From Arcuatula senhousia (Eukaryota; Mollusca; Bivalvia; Mytilida; Mytilidae): a DNA stretch of 64,000 bases. Below are positions 10,553 through 22,509 of this stretch, piece by piece. The stretch is taken from NCBI GenBank assembly GCA_963971305.1, contig OZ020313.1, positions 53,392,203-53,456,202 on the forward strand. Reading direction: 5' to 3'. How positions within the stretch are numbered: the stretch's first letter is position 1; the number at the start of each line of letters is the position of its first letter. A program made the translations under genes and the position numbers. The notes under the pieces were generated by a model. That model ran no database searches, was not told the origin of the DNA, and saw nothing but the letters and a program-made list of their open reading frames with translations.

Positions 10553-13500
10553 CACTTCCTTCAACTAAATATATTAATAGACGATATTGAGATGTGGAAT
10601 AAGTGTACGCGACACAACAAACATAAACAAACAGCCATGCAAAAAATCACAACGGAAAAAAGCAAGCAGTCTTCAACATGACCGTATTAGGTCACTGCTT
10701 ACCGTCTTGCATTGGCCCAAGACTTATAATACAATACAAAAGTATCAAAACCTATCCCTAAATCATCAACGAAAGACCCAATTCTTGACATAAAACAGTT
10801 AACACAGAATGACAAGGGCAAACAAAGGCTTTGGCAAAGTTTCCTGGCTTAGGACAGGCACATATAAAATGTGGTGGGCTTAAACTAGTTTTTTGGATCC
10901 AACCTTCCCCCTATTGATAAGTTTGCACAAAGCATACATATAAAACACACTGTAAAACTCAATCGACAAAAGTTCAATTCAACAGGAGAGCACCTAAGAT
11001 AAAATACTGTACGAAAACAACAAGACAAGGAGGAACTCTCTTGAGAACACTCGAAGTTACTGACAACTAGCTAAGAAACATTTATCGATTGATGTAAAAG
11101 AATCAAATACATCAGTTCTAAATCCGACACCCCTCGTCAAAACAATAATTGATTTAGAGTTGTATCACCACACAGAACCGACATACTTGATCGCTGTGGT
11201 GCTTATAAATAATACAGTGGATACAAAGTGAAAATTTAACGTTTTAAAGTTACTATCAAGCTATCAATATTTCTGCCAAAACATACCAAATGCAAAGATT
11301 TTACTAAAACTTTGAATTCGTATCCTTTTTTCAAAAGGTTTTTATGCCAGTTTTTAATTTCCATAAGGTTGTGTTTGAATTTTTGTGCTTTATAAACTAC
11401 ATTGCTATAAAAATCAGGATGAAATATTCCTTTAACAATCAGAAATCTACGTGTACAATCAAATTTTTCGATGAGATGTCCATATTTATGTGCAAATTTT
11501 GTAAAAGATTTGACTAATTTGTGGTAACGGTAACCTTGTTTTGGCAATTTTTCTGTAATAAAACGGTTTTTATCATTAAAATCAGACACATCACTGCAAA
11601 TGCGAGCATACCTGACTAATTGTGAAATGTATAGCCCGTAAGCTGGAGCTAATGGTACGTCTCCTTCAAGAAACGGAAAATTAACTATTAGGAATGAAAA
11701 GTCATCCCGTTTATCATATACCTTAGTGTGTAATCTACCATTTATAATGCATAAGTCCAAATCTAGAAATGGACATCTACTGTCGGTCGAGTTTATTTAG
11801 GATTAATTCTTTAGGATATATATCATTTATTAAGTTTGAGAATGTGGGGTTGTTTAGAGCAAGTATGTCATCTAAGTACCTATATGTATTGTTAAAAGAT
11901 TCGATAAGGTGGTTTTTGTTTGGGTCTTTTTGTAGCTTGGCCATAAACTGTGATTCGTAACAATATGAAAAAAAGATCAGCTATGAGTAGAGCACAATTG
12001 GTTCCCATTGGAATACCAATGACTTGGCGATATATTTGTTTACCGAACCGGATGTAAATATTATCTAAAAGAAAGTTTAATGCAGTAATAACTTCTGTGT
12101 CGGTCCAAATAACATAACCTTTGTGGGTTTCGTTACTAAAAACGATTTACTAAATACTTGTGACACTTTAGAACAGATGTAGTCACTTTTAGATTTGTCA
12201 AAGCACCATTTAAAATTAAATATTCAAATTTCTTTTTGATAAGATTGTGAGGTAGATTAGTATATAAAGTGGAAAAGTCATAGCTGTCTACGGATTGAAA
12301 AGTATTTTCAAATGCCCGAAGTTTGTCTAAAACATCAAGAGAATTTTTAACACTCCAAAAATGTTTCGAAAATTTTATCACTGTATCGGATGATAAATTC
12401 TTTCATTGCAGTTAAAGCAAGAGACAAGACTTTAGAAATATTGGTTAGGGAACATTTACTTGATGCAGAGATAAAACGGGCTTTATATGGGTTTTTGTGT
12501 AATTTAGGTATCTAGTACATAGTAGGTAATTTATTGTATGTAGGAGCTGCTCGAAGTGCTGTGGTTGCTACGACATGATCGTCAATAATACTGGTTTTTG
12601 TAGCTTGCACGGGAACGAAAGTACATGAGCCTTTAATTTCATGCATTAAAACATCCAGATAATATTTACGACATACCACAACAACATTGTTAGCCGCTTT
12701 ATCCGCAGGAACAAAAACATATCGTGAACCTAATAATTGTATTTTGATTTAATTCTGTTTATATAAGTATGGGGTCGATATTCTACAAAGGTGTTTTGAA
12801 AATGGCTTATTCGTTATTTTAGAATGGATATGAATTTATTCTTAAACTTGTCTAAAGATTTGGAATCTGCTCCTTCTCGTCTAATCCAGGTCTTACAGTA
12901 CGATTGAAGGGCAGTATTTACACAATCAAAACAAGAATTCCAATTAATTTTCGAAGGAGGTCTGAATTTTGGTCCCTTTTTCAAGAATTTAATAAACTCT
13001 GGGTCATCGACAATGTTAAGGTCGCCAGTAACAATATAGCCGCAAGGAACATATCTAAAGTCCGAATTAGCACAGTCGCATGATACGGGAATATTCAAGT
13101 CTAGGTCTTCATCTGTAGTGATGGACGCATAGTTAAAAATAATGTTACGTGTTGGTTTTTTACATGTTTTATATTTATAAGATATGATTGGAGGTTCAGT
13201 ATTTGTAAAATATGGCGGTATTAACTCTTTAATATTAGGATCCATAAAAATACTAGAAATGTTTATGAAGTCTAGTCCTCTGTTGGTGTACGTTAATTTT
13301 ATAAAATGTCAAATGTGGCCTACAGGACTATCAATTTGGGGAAAAGTTTACAGTAACAAAAAGCGCTAATAATGAGTGCGCCGTCATATTGGGGACTGGC
13401 ATGAAATATGGTGTTACAATCCAATCTAATTTTATTTAACTTAGAAACGGGTATAGAGCATAGTTTACAAAAAAGATTATGTCGTCCGTTATTCTTAAAT

Positions 13501-13789
13501 ATTTTAACAAGATCAGTGATGCTTAAATTAGAACGATGATGTTTTCTAACATTACGATTTATTCGTATACCATGCGACCGTTTGTTCCGTTTACGAGGAC
13601 TTATTAAATTCATGACATTGATATTTGATGTTCTAGATATGTTCCCCTGTCCCATAATGTTATCGTTCAGACCCAGAGGATAAGCTGTTTGTAATTTTTT
13701 AATCCATTCCAGTTCTTTGCAATCATATCAATTCGGATTTGTTTCCGTTCTTATTTAAATCAAACAAATATATTTAGTTGAAGGAAGTG
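10553..13789 (-). mobile_element. Penelope-like retroelement (family P1), degraded
   Basis: The element lies on the minus strand and is bounded by a 23-bp inverted repeat (10553-10575 and 13766-13789; core CACTTCCTTCAACTAAAT). It holds the broken RT gene described separately. Its 3' untranslated part (10590-11235) reappears at the right edge of the window (63525-64000), which confirms that this is a repeated unit. The tail ends with ACTTATTCCACATCTC. It sits inside intron 1 of the minus-strand lectin gene. Penelope-like is inferred from protein motifs; assignment to a clade would need a tree. Confidence 0.65.
11236..13735 (-). pseudogene. Penelope-like reverse transcriptase, multiple frameshifts
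   Basis: Reading the minus strand in pieces gives WIKKLQTAYPLGLNDNI near 13700, which resembles the end of a GIY-YIG type endonuclease segment. Next come a Cys-containing linker (12814-13245), then VPADKAANNVVVV and PKLHKNPYKARFI near 12470-12720. RT core blocks follow: YDFSTLYTNLPH (about 12280), GIPMGTNCA (about 12020) and the catalytic YLDD (about 11866-11878). The C-terminal domain is YDKRDDFSF plus YISQLVRYARIC (11236-11760). The blocks are in the right order but in different frames, separated by at least three shifts or stops, so the gene is dead. Penelope-like RTs prime at exposed DNA ends. An endonuclease N-terminal to the RT would be unusual for the group, but here it is only a trace. 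Confidence 0.75.
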
Positions 13790-14447
13790 TGTGATTTCAA
13801 CCAGGTTAGCTCAGTGTGCAGGGATAGTATTTGTCGATAAAAGAAGCAAAGAATTAGCAAATTCGAAAAAGACAAAGACAATTATCACATCGCATAAAAG
13901 ACAACAAATCGAAAACACAAGCATACACTTTTAACATTAAAACTACAACTAGAGGCATGAACCCGCAGAAAATAGAAAGTCTTAAAGGTCGAGCTCTCCA
14001 GGAAAAAAATATTATTCCATATAAGGGTGAGGCAGTGGGCAATACTTAAAAATACTATAAAAAATACAAGAATGCGTCCTTCAATGATGATTATACTTCC
14101 ATAAAATTTCATAAATACAGCTTTGAGGAATCGTTGTGTGCGTTTATGAAAAAAAAAACATTTCAACTTTACAAAAACATCTTTAAATCTCAAATTTGAT
14201 TTTACATATCAAAACGACAAACCATCAGTCATTTCACTGGAAGATGGCGCTAGATGTTCAAATAAAATAAAGGTAAAAAAAAAATGATTGAAAACTGTAC
14301 AAAATATCAGACCGTGTTAACACCATAGTTTCAAGGTAACGTTCTCGCTATACAAAATATGACAACTATAGCAAGGCAAAAAAAAAAACTCATTATGTGA
14401 ACGGAGCGGAGCATTCGAACTAGTACAGAGAATTGTGAATGATTTAC
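13790..14447. other. Lectin intron 1, no gene seen
   Basis: This AT-rich intronic DNA lies between the retroelement and lectin exon 1. Overlapping minus-strand frames of 62-102 codons are hydrophobic low-complexity readings of T-rich sequence and look non-coding. Confidence 0.5.
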
Positions 14448-14754
14448 CTTGTATGTAAAGTACAAACAACTCCAAATTTGCTGAGTACGGTACGGCGTAT
14501 GTCCCAGTGGATGGGGAGTGTAGTGCACATGTTTGTTCTTCCGGTTTCCACAACAATCTACTACATCCTTCGGTTAGTAGACACCTGTAGGCACACTCGG
14601 TTTTAGATTGGTAAGCCATGACAGAATAGTTAGCGTGATCCATAGCACAGAGTGTAGAAGTCTGTAGAAACAAACTCTGGAATGTTCCATTCCAACCAAT
14701 ACACAATTCACAGAGACAGACGAACACGAAACACAACACGAGTGACATAAGCAC
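14448..14754 (-). CDS. Secreted PAN-like/C-type lectin protein, exon 1
   Basis: The frame starts at the ATG at 14754 with a signal peptide (LMSLVLCFVFVCLCELC). It continues into a Cys-rich PAN/apple-like segment with cysteines in CAMDH, ECAYRC, GCSRLLW and CALHS contexts. A GTAAAT donor follows TACATACAAG at 14448, leaving phase 1, which fits exon 2 at 8588-8761. The plus-strand gene at 20194 has the same design: signal peptide, PAN-like exon, phase-1 donor, then a lectin domain split over two exons. The product should be a secreted recognition protein of about 238 residues. The frame running past the donor to 14317 is intronic. Confidence 0.75.
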
Positions 14755-16164
14755 TGGTTCAGTGTACGAACAACTACCACAATAAACTGTTAGTTCGAGA
14801 AACTTGTTCTGGTGTTATTTATATTTTATTTCAGTGAGAACTATCCCATCTTTTTCTGTTTAATTGTTTGCTCATTAGAATTCATTACAAGAATGCTTGG
14901 TTAAGATTGAAAAAAAAAATTGATTACATATAGAAAAAAAAACAGTATAAACAACCTATTTTGACGATTCAACAAAACATTTGAAAAGAAACAATATCGA
15001 CTTTTTATGTATACACAGCCAGAAACGATTTTTTTTTCTTTTCTTATCAAATAATCCAACTGATAATGAGAATGTTCTATTACTATGCAAATAATGTTTT
15101 AAAATCTGTAAATACAGATTTATGTCCTGCAAAGTTGGTGGCCTAAAGTTTTGTTTTTCAATAGATTATGAAGGAAAAATTGTTTAGCATCATTGTCATG
15201 ATTGTGGAAACCCATCATATTTTAGCAATACTTCACAAATGACAAGCAATATATATTTCACAAATGACAAGCAATATATATTTCACAAATGACAAGCAAT
15301 ATATATTTCACAAATGACAAGCAATATATATTTCACAAATGACAAGCATTACATGTATATACTATCTTTAAAAAAAACGTGAAAATAACTTAGGGCTACG
15401 GACCCTCTTAACTTGATATTAAAGAAGAACTAACTTTTCCTACACATTTACAAATAAACAAATAAATAGATAAAAAAAAAACATTTCTATATAAAAATTT
15501 GTCACAAAAATGATCTCCCCTCAATTTTTTTTCAGAAAAAGTTTATTAAATATTTATGCTACTATGTATATTAATTTCATTCATTGAATGATAATAAATC
15601 TCTTGTGTTACTTTATATGCTCAGTTTTATACCCCTCGGGCCACCTTAATTTAATTCTTATATTGATGTTCTACAAAATTTTCTTCAGATCATCTTACGA
15701 TGTTAGCAATTGAGTTTTGCGACTGAAGGTGGTTCGTTTGTTTTGATGTCTAGGGGCAATACAAACCGTATCATGATTTAAAACTCTTTTTTTTTCGCAC
15801 CAATGATTTAAAGCATTTTGTTAAAGCAATATGTTAACTCCAACTACAATTAATTTTGATGAGCTGTATGGCCATTTCAGAAAGTAATTCTTCATCAGTA
15901 CTAGAACCAAAATATAGGAAATTCACAATTTCAAAAAAATGTAAAAATGCATAAAACTAAATGAAATCCGAATAAGCAATAATATCAGATATAGCCAAGG
16001 AAAAACTACGATGAAGGGAGTTCAACCTTAGGTTTTAGAATTTTACATGAATTTGTTATGATATATTTCATGTACAAGCGCACCATATCTAAAAACAAAT
16101 AAAAGTGTGTTTTATCTTTTAATCTGATGAAAACGATGCAATCAGTGCAATAGAATCAATGCAC
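14755..16164. other. Gene-free region between divergent lectin genes
   Basis: AT-rich and without a supported gene, it would contain the promoter of the minus-strand lectin gene. No clear TATA or initiator can be argued. It holds the 25-bp tandem repeat at 15234-15355. Confidence 0.5.
15234..15355. repeat. 25-bp tandem repeat, about 4.8 copies
   Basis: The unit CACAAATGACAAGCAATATA plus TATTT is repeated exactly four times from 15234 to 15333. A partial fifth copy diverges after CAAGCAT. It is a minisatellite. Confidence 0.95.
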
Positions 16165-18725
16165 TTAAGAGCGTGTCTATGAGAAAACCATGCAATTTGG
16201 TCCAGATGCAAGAGTTTCAGATCTACAAAAGGGATGGGACAACCAAAAGCACCCCCCTTAAGACTCCTTTTCGCAAAATATTTTTTTCGAGAAATTCAAG
16301 ATGGCTGACCTACGGGCCATTATCAGGATAGCTGAGTTTCTTGGAAAAATTAGCCACAATGAACAGTGCTGAATGCAAAAAAATAACTTTTTAATGGTTT
16401 ATTTTATCTCTGTTTTTCTCCAATAATCCAATTTGAAAGAAGAATTTTGAAAGGGTCATATTTCTGCTTCTTAATTCTACGAAAATTTTGAAAATCTTTA
16501 TTTTCATTACCCAGCATCGGTAGGGGGTATATGGGGCATTTTCCAAATTCCTTAAAAACATCAAAATGTTCCATTTTAAACATACTTGTGTGTGAAAAAT
16601 AACATGTTTAAATTCAATTTGCTATAATATGCAGAAAATGTATGCATTAATGAACAAAATAGCAAAAGGAAATGCTTTGCATATGAATTCTGGCAGCTTT
16701 ACAAGTCCATGAATTAGGGGCATGCCCAAGTTTTGGCAAGACCATCACATATTTTCAACAACTTTTGGTAAAAGTATGAAAGTATTTTTTGCTAAAGAAA
16801 ACCCCTTTTTGACAAATGCAAAGACAGTGAGTTACAATAAAAATAACTATATATACATTGGCGGTGCAGAAAATGTACAACTAAAGATGCAAAAAAGTTT
16901 TTTTTTTAAGAATTAAGGAAAAATGAAGAAATTGTCGATTTTAGGTGAAGAAAGCAGATTTACTAAAACTCAGGTACAATAAGTTGAATAAGTACCCGAA
17001 AGAATCCTTTTTGGTCTCTTGGAATTAATATTTACAAAGTGAAATATTATTGTTTTTCTCGATAGACAGGCATTCAAAATGTGATCTTCCCCCATTTTCG
17101 ACAAAGTGCCAAAATGAGCTCCTGGACCATATTTGTATAATTTTTATTAAAAAGTTGTTCAATTCAGAAAACATTATTTTAAAGTTTTCTAAAGTATGTA
17201 CAGGTTAGCATGTGAAAACATAATATAAAAAGAATCTGTAGAGAGATACCTTGAAAAAATATGGTCAAAATTGAGAACAAACATCATTTGACTAGAAAAG
17301 GCCGCCACCTCCTGAAAAAAAAACAAAAAGTCGAACAAAATATTTTTTTCTTGAGGGTATCTGAGACAATATTTTAAAGTAAAGAACAAGTGAAAAGAAG
17401 CATAAAAAATTACTCTCCCTGGTACACTTTTTTTTTTCAAAAAATTGTCCGACTTGGTTTTTTAAGGAGAAATAGCTAATTTTAGCCATATGAGGTTTTT
17501 GGCCATTTTTGACCAATTTATAAAGAGTAATGCCTTGACAGATATTTTAAATATTTTTGTTCTAGATGAACAGTTTTACAAACGTCAGAAATAGCGAAAA
17601 GGATTGTAGCTTAATTAAACAACATTGTTATAAAACTGATACAAATATGGTCCAGGAGCTCATTTTGGCAGTTACCGAAAATGGCCAAAGATCACTTTTT
17701 GAATGCATCTGCCCTGAGGAAAACAATAATATACTACTTTGTATATATCAATTCCAAAACACCAAAAAGGATTCTTTTGGGGACATATTCAATTAATTTG
17801 ACCTGAGTTTTAGTAAATCTGCTTTGTTCACCTAAAATTGACAATTTCTTTATTTTTTGTTAATTCTTAAAAAAATCACTTTTTTGCATCTTCGTTTGTA
17901 CATTTTCTGCACCACAAATATATATACAGTTATTTTTAATGTAACCAACTGTCTTTGCATTTGTCAAAAATGGTTTTTCATTGGAAAAAAATACTGCCAA
18001 ATGGCCTCGTTGAAGGCTGCTGGCGGTTGTCCATTGTGGTTTTTCTAAATTGCCGTTTAATTGTGGGCTGTGTCGCGTACACTTATTCCACATCTCTTTA
18101 TTTTCTATTTAACCAAAGTTGTTGAAAATATGGTATTGTCTTGCCAAAGCTGGCGCATGCCCTTAATTCATGGACTTGTAAAGATGCCAAAATTCATATG
18201 CAAAGCAGTTCCTTTTGCTATTTTGTACTTTAATGCATCCATTTACTGCATAGTATGGCAAATTGAATTAAAAAATGTTATTTTTCACAAACGATCATGT
18301 TTAAAATGGAATATTTTGATGTTTTTGAGGAATTTGGAAAATGCCCCATATACCCCCTATGGTTGCTGGGGAATGGAAATAATGATTTTCAAAATTTTTG
18401 TAGAATTAAGAAGCAGAAACATGACCCTTTCAAAATTCTTCTTTCAAATTTGGATTATTGGAGAAAAATATTGAAAAAATAAATCATTAAAAAGTTAAAT
18501 TGTTGTATTCAGCACGGTTCAGTATGGCTAATTTTTCCAAGAAACTCAGTTATCCTTATAAGGCCCGTAGGTCGGCCATCTTGAATTTCTCGAAAAAAAT
18601 ATTTTGCGAAAAGGAGTCCTAAGGGGGATGCTTTTAGTTGCCCCATCCCTTTTGTAGATTTGAAATTCTTGCATCTGGACAATTTTTTTCGATTTTGCAT
18701 GGTTTTCTCATATACACGCTCTTAA
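16165..18725. mobile_element. 2.5-kb fold-back element with about 1-kb arms and TTAA ends
   Basis: The sequence from TTAAGAGCGTGTCTATGAG is the inverted complement of the end at 18725. Further inverted pairs are GGCAAGACCATCACATATTT (about 16735) with its complement near 18115-18150, and GGTCCAGGAGCTCATTTTGG (17649) with its complement near 17110. Arms of about 1 kb flank a loop of about 0.4 kb near 17190-17590. TTAA lies at both borders, the target duplication used by piggyBac and Kolobok-type transposons. No transposase frame is present. ORFs over the arms (for example 18061-18474) are not shared by the mirror arm and are not genes. The right arm carries an insert at 18000-18108. Confidence 0.75.
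18000..18108 (+). repeat. Family P1 3'-terminal module inserted in fold-back arm
   Basis: About 110 bp interrupt the right arm relative to the left. The insert contains GTTGAAGGCTGCTGGCGG, TAATTGTGGGCTGTGTCGCG and ACTTATTCCACATCTC. These match the 3' end of the element at 10553 and the copy at 5985-6050. Confidence 0.6.
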
Positions 18726-20193
18726 TGACCCACCTCTCTTTTTGGAAGAAAAAGTCACCGAAGATGTAGCCGGTCTGAGACAGCTTCATGTATCTGGGAA
18801 GTATCGTTAACCACGCAGGGGATCAAAAACTGAATTTGAAAAACCAGACATTTGTTACTTTACGACAAACCAAGAAGAGCAGAAACATCAGCCTCAAGAC
18901 AAAGATCAAATTTTAAAGACAAATGTTAAGTCTGTCCTTTATATAACCTCCGAGTTTTTCCCAACAAATATTTTAAACAGCTAGCCATGGCCTGAGAAAA
19001 TATCAAACCACCACATAAGACCCATCATGGTCCAATATCAGATAGGATAAAGAAAAGGAAATGGTAATGGATTTGTCACTTTCTATCACAAGAACAGGGA
19101 CAAATCACAAAACATCCTGTAGACTGGAATACACAAGAAAGAAGTGACGGCGCACAGTTACAATGTGGAGAAGAACATAATCATTAGACAACGAATCGAG
19201 GTCGATCCAGAGATCATGGGAGAGAAGCCAGGCGAGGTCCGCATGATCCACAAGACACAGGGGGATAGCTATTGTTGAGGCCCTATGCCCTTGCAGGGGC
19301 ACAGAATATAATGCTAATAAAGTAAAGTCAAACAATGTTCAGTAGTTCTCAGATCAATAAAATACAACATGTGTGTTTGTGTTTTGGTTTGTTTTTGTAA
19401 AGCTTTTGTTTTTGGCATAACGACTAAAATTGTCTCGTGTCGATACGTTATGGCACTATTGCAGGTAAGGCTATTGTCTTCTCTATATATAATTTTTATC
19501 AATCTCAGGCATTTATGTGCACTTACATTATTTTTTTCTATTAAGATAAATGATAATAATGAAATTTAAAATTAATCATTCTTTGAATTTTAATTCATAG
19601 CACTTATTTCAAATGAATTTTACTGTTTATTCTCTGTTAAGAAGACAAGACCCCCTGGTAACATGTGTTCAGCATAGAACAGTCAGGATGTGTTGGCAGT
19701 AACTGTATTTCCCCACTTCTTTCTTGTTTTGTTTTAGAAATCAAATTGGTATTTTTATGTAGTTGTAATTGTTTTGTAAATTAAAAAAGGCACTTCCGAA
19801 AACGCTGTCACCAAGTTCAGGATCGGTTCTATTGACATATCATACAATTACCATATTACTAAGACATCTACTACCAGGAGTGATAATCTTTAGATCTTAA
19901 GCCATTTCATGGGCTTTAAATTAAAGCTGATAATGGAATTCTTCAATATCTGCATCAAAAAGCAAAAACTATGATGCTCAATTATTCCTGGATGATTAAA
20001 TTATGTCTTGTATAACATTAAACAATACAAAGTTGATTACGTACTGCATAACATCAGTTTCAGACCATAAAACCATGAAATTAAAATTTCTAAATTTAAA
20101 GACTAAAAAGTTGCCTTTTTATGAGATGCAGAACATAAATTTCAGTTATTAGTTTAGATTTTTTTCTCCTTATCCTTTTCCATATCAAGTGAA
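18726..20193. other. Gene-free region upstream of plus-strand lectin gene
   Basis: No supported gene was found. About 18990-19335 resembles the 3' end of a LINE, with GCCCTATGCCCTTGCAGGGG followed by an AATAATGCTAATAAAGTAAA-like tail, but no RT motif could be read. The remainder is AT-rich. The promoter of the gene starting at 20194 should lie at its right end. Confidence 0.4.
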
Positions 20194-20494
20194 ATGGGAA
20201 TAGATATTATTATTTTGTTTTCTTTGTGCTATTTGTGTTCTTCTGAACAGTTTGAGAAAAGCTACAAGCTGGTGAGTCCAATTTGTGCAAAGGATTACAA
20301 CGTAGTAGCACAGACGGTCAGATCTAGGATTGAATGTTTGGCCCTGTGTCAGCAGGTCGGACAGGGTAGTTGTCAGGGGGCGTGGATGGATTCGGCAGAG
20401 ACGTGCGTTATAGCTTCTCCTGGGAGCCCCACTACAGTCACTAGAGAGGTTACAGATCTCGTCTATATGCCTGTCTTAGCTGCTTCTTCCCCAG
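20194..20494 (+). CDS. Secreted PAN-like/C-type lectin protein, exon 1
   Basis: The ATG at 20194 opens a signal peptide (MGIDIIILFSLCYLCSSEQ). A Cys-rich PAN/apple-like segment follows, with cysteines in SPICAKDY, ECLALCQQ, GSCQGAW and ETCVIAS contexts. A GTATTT donor follows CCCCAG at 20494, leaving phase 1. Exons 21164-21352 and 39620-39858 complete a 729-nt frame, 242 residues plus stop, with cysteine and alanine codons correctly rebuilt at both junctions. The expected role is a secreted innate-immune lectin. Exon 1 is nearly duplicated at 45384-45560, where a stop breaks it. The frame beyond the donor to 20517 is intronic. Confidence 0.82.
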
Positions 20495-20681
20495 GTATTT
20501 TAAAAATACGTGTTTAGTCGTACTTTAGAAGAGTGTGTTTTGATCCCGGGGTTTTATCAGTTAAACAAGAGTGTGTTTTGAACAGTTAAAGAAGCCATAT
20601 TCATGATATCGTAACAAATATATATAAAACAAAAAAAAATAGTTTATCTCTCTTTTTTTTTATTTGGGGGGAGGGGGTGGG

Positions 20682-20900
20682 AATACTGTATAGCGGGAAA
20701 TTCTCGCGAGGTTCTCATTTTCGTATATTCGCGACGATTATTCTATCACGAAATCTAGAACCCGCGTACAATAGAATCATCATAAATTTGTATGGAGATT
20801 ATTATTAAATCGCGAAAATAAATGTCCGCGTAAATAACAACTTAGTCCTTTGGTATGAAATCGCGTTTGCGCGCCGAGAAAATTACCCGCTATACGGTAT
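20682..20900. mobile_element. Short MITE, ATACYGTATAGCGGG TIR
   Basis: ATACTGTATAGCGGGAAATT at the left is mirrored at the right by AATTACCCGCTATACGGTAT. The interior is about 180 bp, rich in CGCGA words, and non-coding. It lies in lectin intron 1. I recall similar ends in other bivalve sequences. Confidence 0.75.
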
Positions 20901-21163
20901 TTCAGCGCGAAATATCATTAGTTTTCGCTATCGTTATCGATTTTTTTAGTATATTCCTTCGATGCCCTCTGTAAATGCATTGGGATCATTCGTCGTATGC
21001 CAGCATGCTTACTCAGTAAAATCTCCGATATTTGGGGCATTGGTTGCAGCCTTATATCATATTGATGTCCCAACAACTATATGCCCCTCTGCTTCCGTAG
21101 TCCGGTCATTAACCTACATTGTACGAGTATTAGTTTCTGGTTACCGTTTTCTGTATATTTTAG

Positions 21164-21352
21164 CCTCTGTGTCGAGCTGTAACCAAACCGACTATAAGTA
21201 CGATAGTCAGACCAACACCTGTCTGAGGGTTGTTAATAGCCCTATTGCTTTGTCATGGCATAGCGCCAGATCTCTGTGTCAGGCGGAGGGTGCCGACCTC
21301 ATTAGTCTACACACCAAAGCCAAGTTTGATTTGATCGTAGAGTACGGAGGCT
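21164..21352 (+). CDS. C-type lectin exon 2, first half of lectin domain
   Basis: After the acceptor TATTTTAG, two bases complete an alanine codon. The exon then encodes SVSSCNQTDYKYDSQTNTC, LSWHSARSLCQAEGADLISL and KAKFDLIVEYGG. It ends with one base before GTAAGT. This is a typical first half of a C-type lectin domain (Cys-Cys, then the helix with ARxxC, then the DLISLH strand). The split codon becomes cysteine when joined to exon 3. A paralogous but frameshifted exon is at 46455-46650, and a diverged working one on the minus strand at 8588-8761. The frame upstream from 20962 to the acceptor is intronic. Confidence 0.82.
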
Positions 21353-21859
21353 GTAAGTATTCAAAAGATATTCATGATATTGAAATTGTTTTATTTTCAG
21401 GAAATTCTTGTTCCCATGTGAGTTCGCTTTCATGATTGCGGCTTAGTTTAATTTGTTAAGTTGTCTTCGGTATCAACTGGTTTGTATTTACCAGTCTATT
21501 CAGATCTCCGACATTAAAAAGCCTTGTTCTTGTGTTAAAGATAACAAAAACATCATTTTAAACTAAAACTGCTTACACTGTCGATCAGTCAAAACAACGT
21601 TGGTGTTCTCGTTATCATGCGAGTTTGCGAACTACTAGTTGCTGATGAGTTCTTCCTTGGTCTTCATTTGTATTCGGACCTCCTCGCTCTTTAGTTCCCA
21701 CTTGTTTAATTATTTTATTTTTAATGGGTTAAGATTTTAATTTCAATTTGTAATCTTGATTTTGAATTTCAAGAAATCAATTTTTATTTCAAATTTTAAT
21801 TTATCTTTTAGAATCATATTGATTATACCAATGTTCAAGCAGGGTATAAGTTTTAAAAA

Positions 21860-22200
21860 TATATATTAATGCCCCCGTCACGACATGTCGGAAAGGGGGG
21901 AGGGCATAAAGTTTTACGTACTCATTTCCGTTCAGCTTTTCTCAGAAAACGTACGTGATAATGATTTGAAAATTAGTTGGATGGTTCAATGTGACAAATT
22001 ATACGTCCATAGCAACTTTCAGTTCTGTCAGACTTTTACTTCTTGTTTGGGATTAGGTCCAGATGAAACTTTAATTGAAAAAATCCGTCCAGCTTTTCTT
22101 AGAAATCGTACATGACAATGATTTTAAATTTGATAGGATCCATTGCTGGACAAAATATTACGTTTATGTAAAAAAATCCTTGCGTTGTATAGTATTACAT
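21860..22200. repeat. TATGCCC-type element remnant with 155-bp tandem unit
   Basis: It starts with an inverted-repeat end (AATGCCCCCGTCACG ... GGGGGAGGGCATAAAG). It contains two imperfect 155-bp units, AGCTTTTCTCAGAAAACGTA at 21934 and AGCTTTTCTTAGAAATCGTA at 22089. It is the same style of element as 56540-58275. The 76-codon frame is incidental. Confidence 0.6.
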
Positions 22201-22254
22201 TTAATTTCTATCTGTTAGTGTTTGGCCAGTATTGATGCTGCACATATAAACAAT

Positions 22255-22490
22255 AGTAGTAATGAATAGAACACTTTGCACTTGATGACCCCGAGTTCAT
22301 TCCCGTAGGCTCCATGTTAAATCGTTGCTATTTTTAGTACTGAGAGACCCACCCTAGATCTCCTGCAGTAACGTCGTGTGCGGTCATGCAGAACTGCGAC
22401 TCGTCCTTTTCTTTCGCACCCTTTTAGTTTGTCACCAGTTTCTATTATGTATGTCTAACCCTAATCCTAACCCTACCCGAAAACTAACCA
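22255..22490 (+). repeat. Polinton left terminal inverted repeat
   Basis: Matches the complement of about 28985-29282. Shared blocks include TTGATGACCCCGAG, TACTGAGAGACCCACCCTAG and TTTAGTTTGTCACCAGTTTC. It ends in CCCTAATCCTAACCCTA, a telomere-like word. Confidence 0.85.
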
Positions 22491-22509
22491 AAATGGTTGA
22501 ATATAGCTT

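Noticed and set aside
13800..13860. tRNA-like A box (GGTTAGCTCAGTGTG)
   Set aside because: There is no matching B box or cloverleaf downstream, so it is not called as a tRNA or SINE head.
13854..14193. Overlapping hydrophobic minus-strand frames
   Set aside because: They are phenylalanine-rich readings of T-rich intron sequence, with no signal peptide context or domain.
15234..15355. Regularly repeated 25-mers, looking briefly like a CRISPR array
   Set aside because: The units are contiguous with no unique spacers, and the context is eukaryotic. It is a minisatellite.
18061..18474. 137-codon frame in the fold-back element
   Set aside because: The mirrored left arm has the same DNA without an open frame, so there is no coding constraint.
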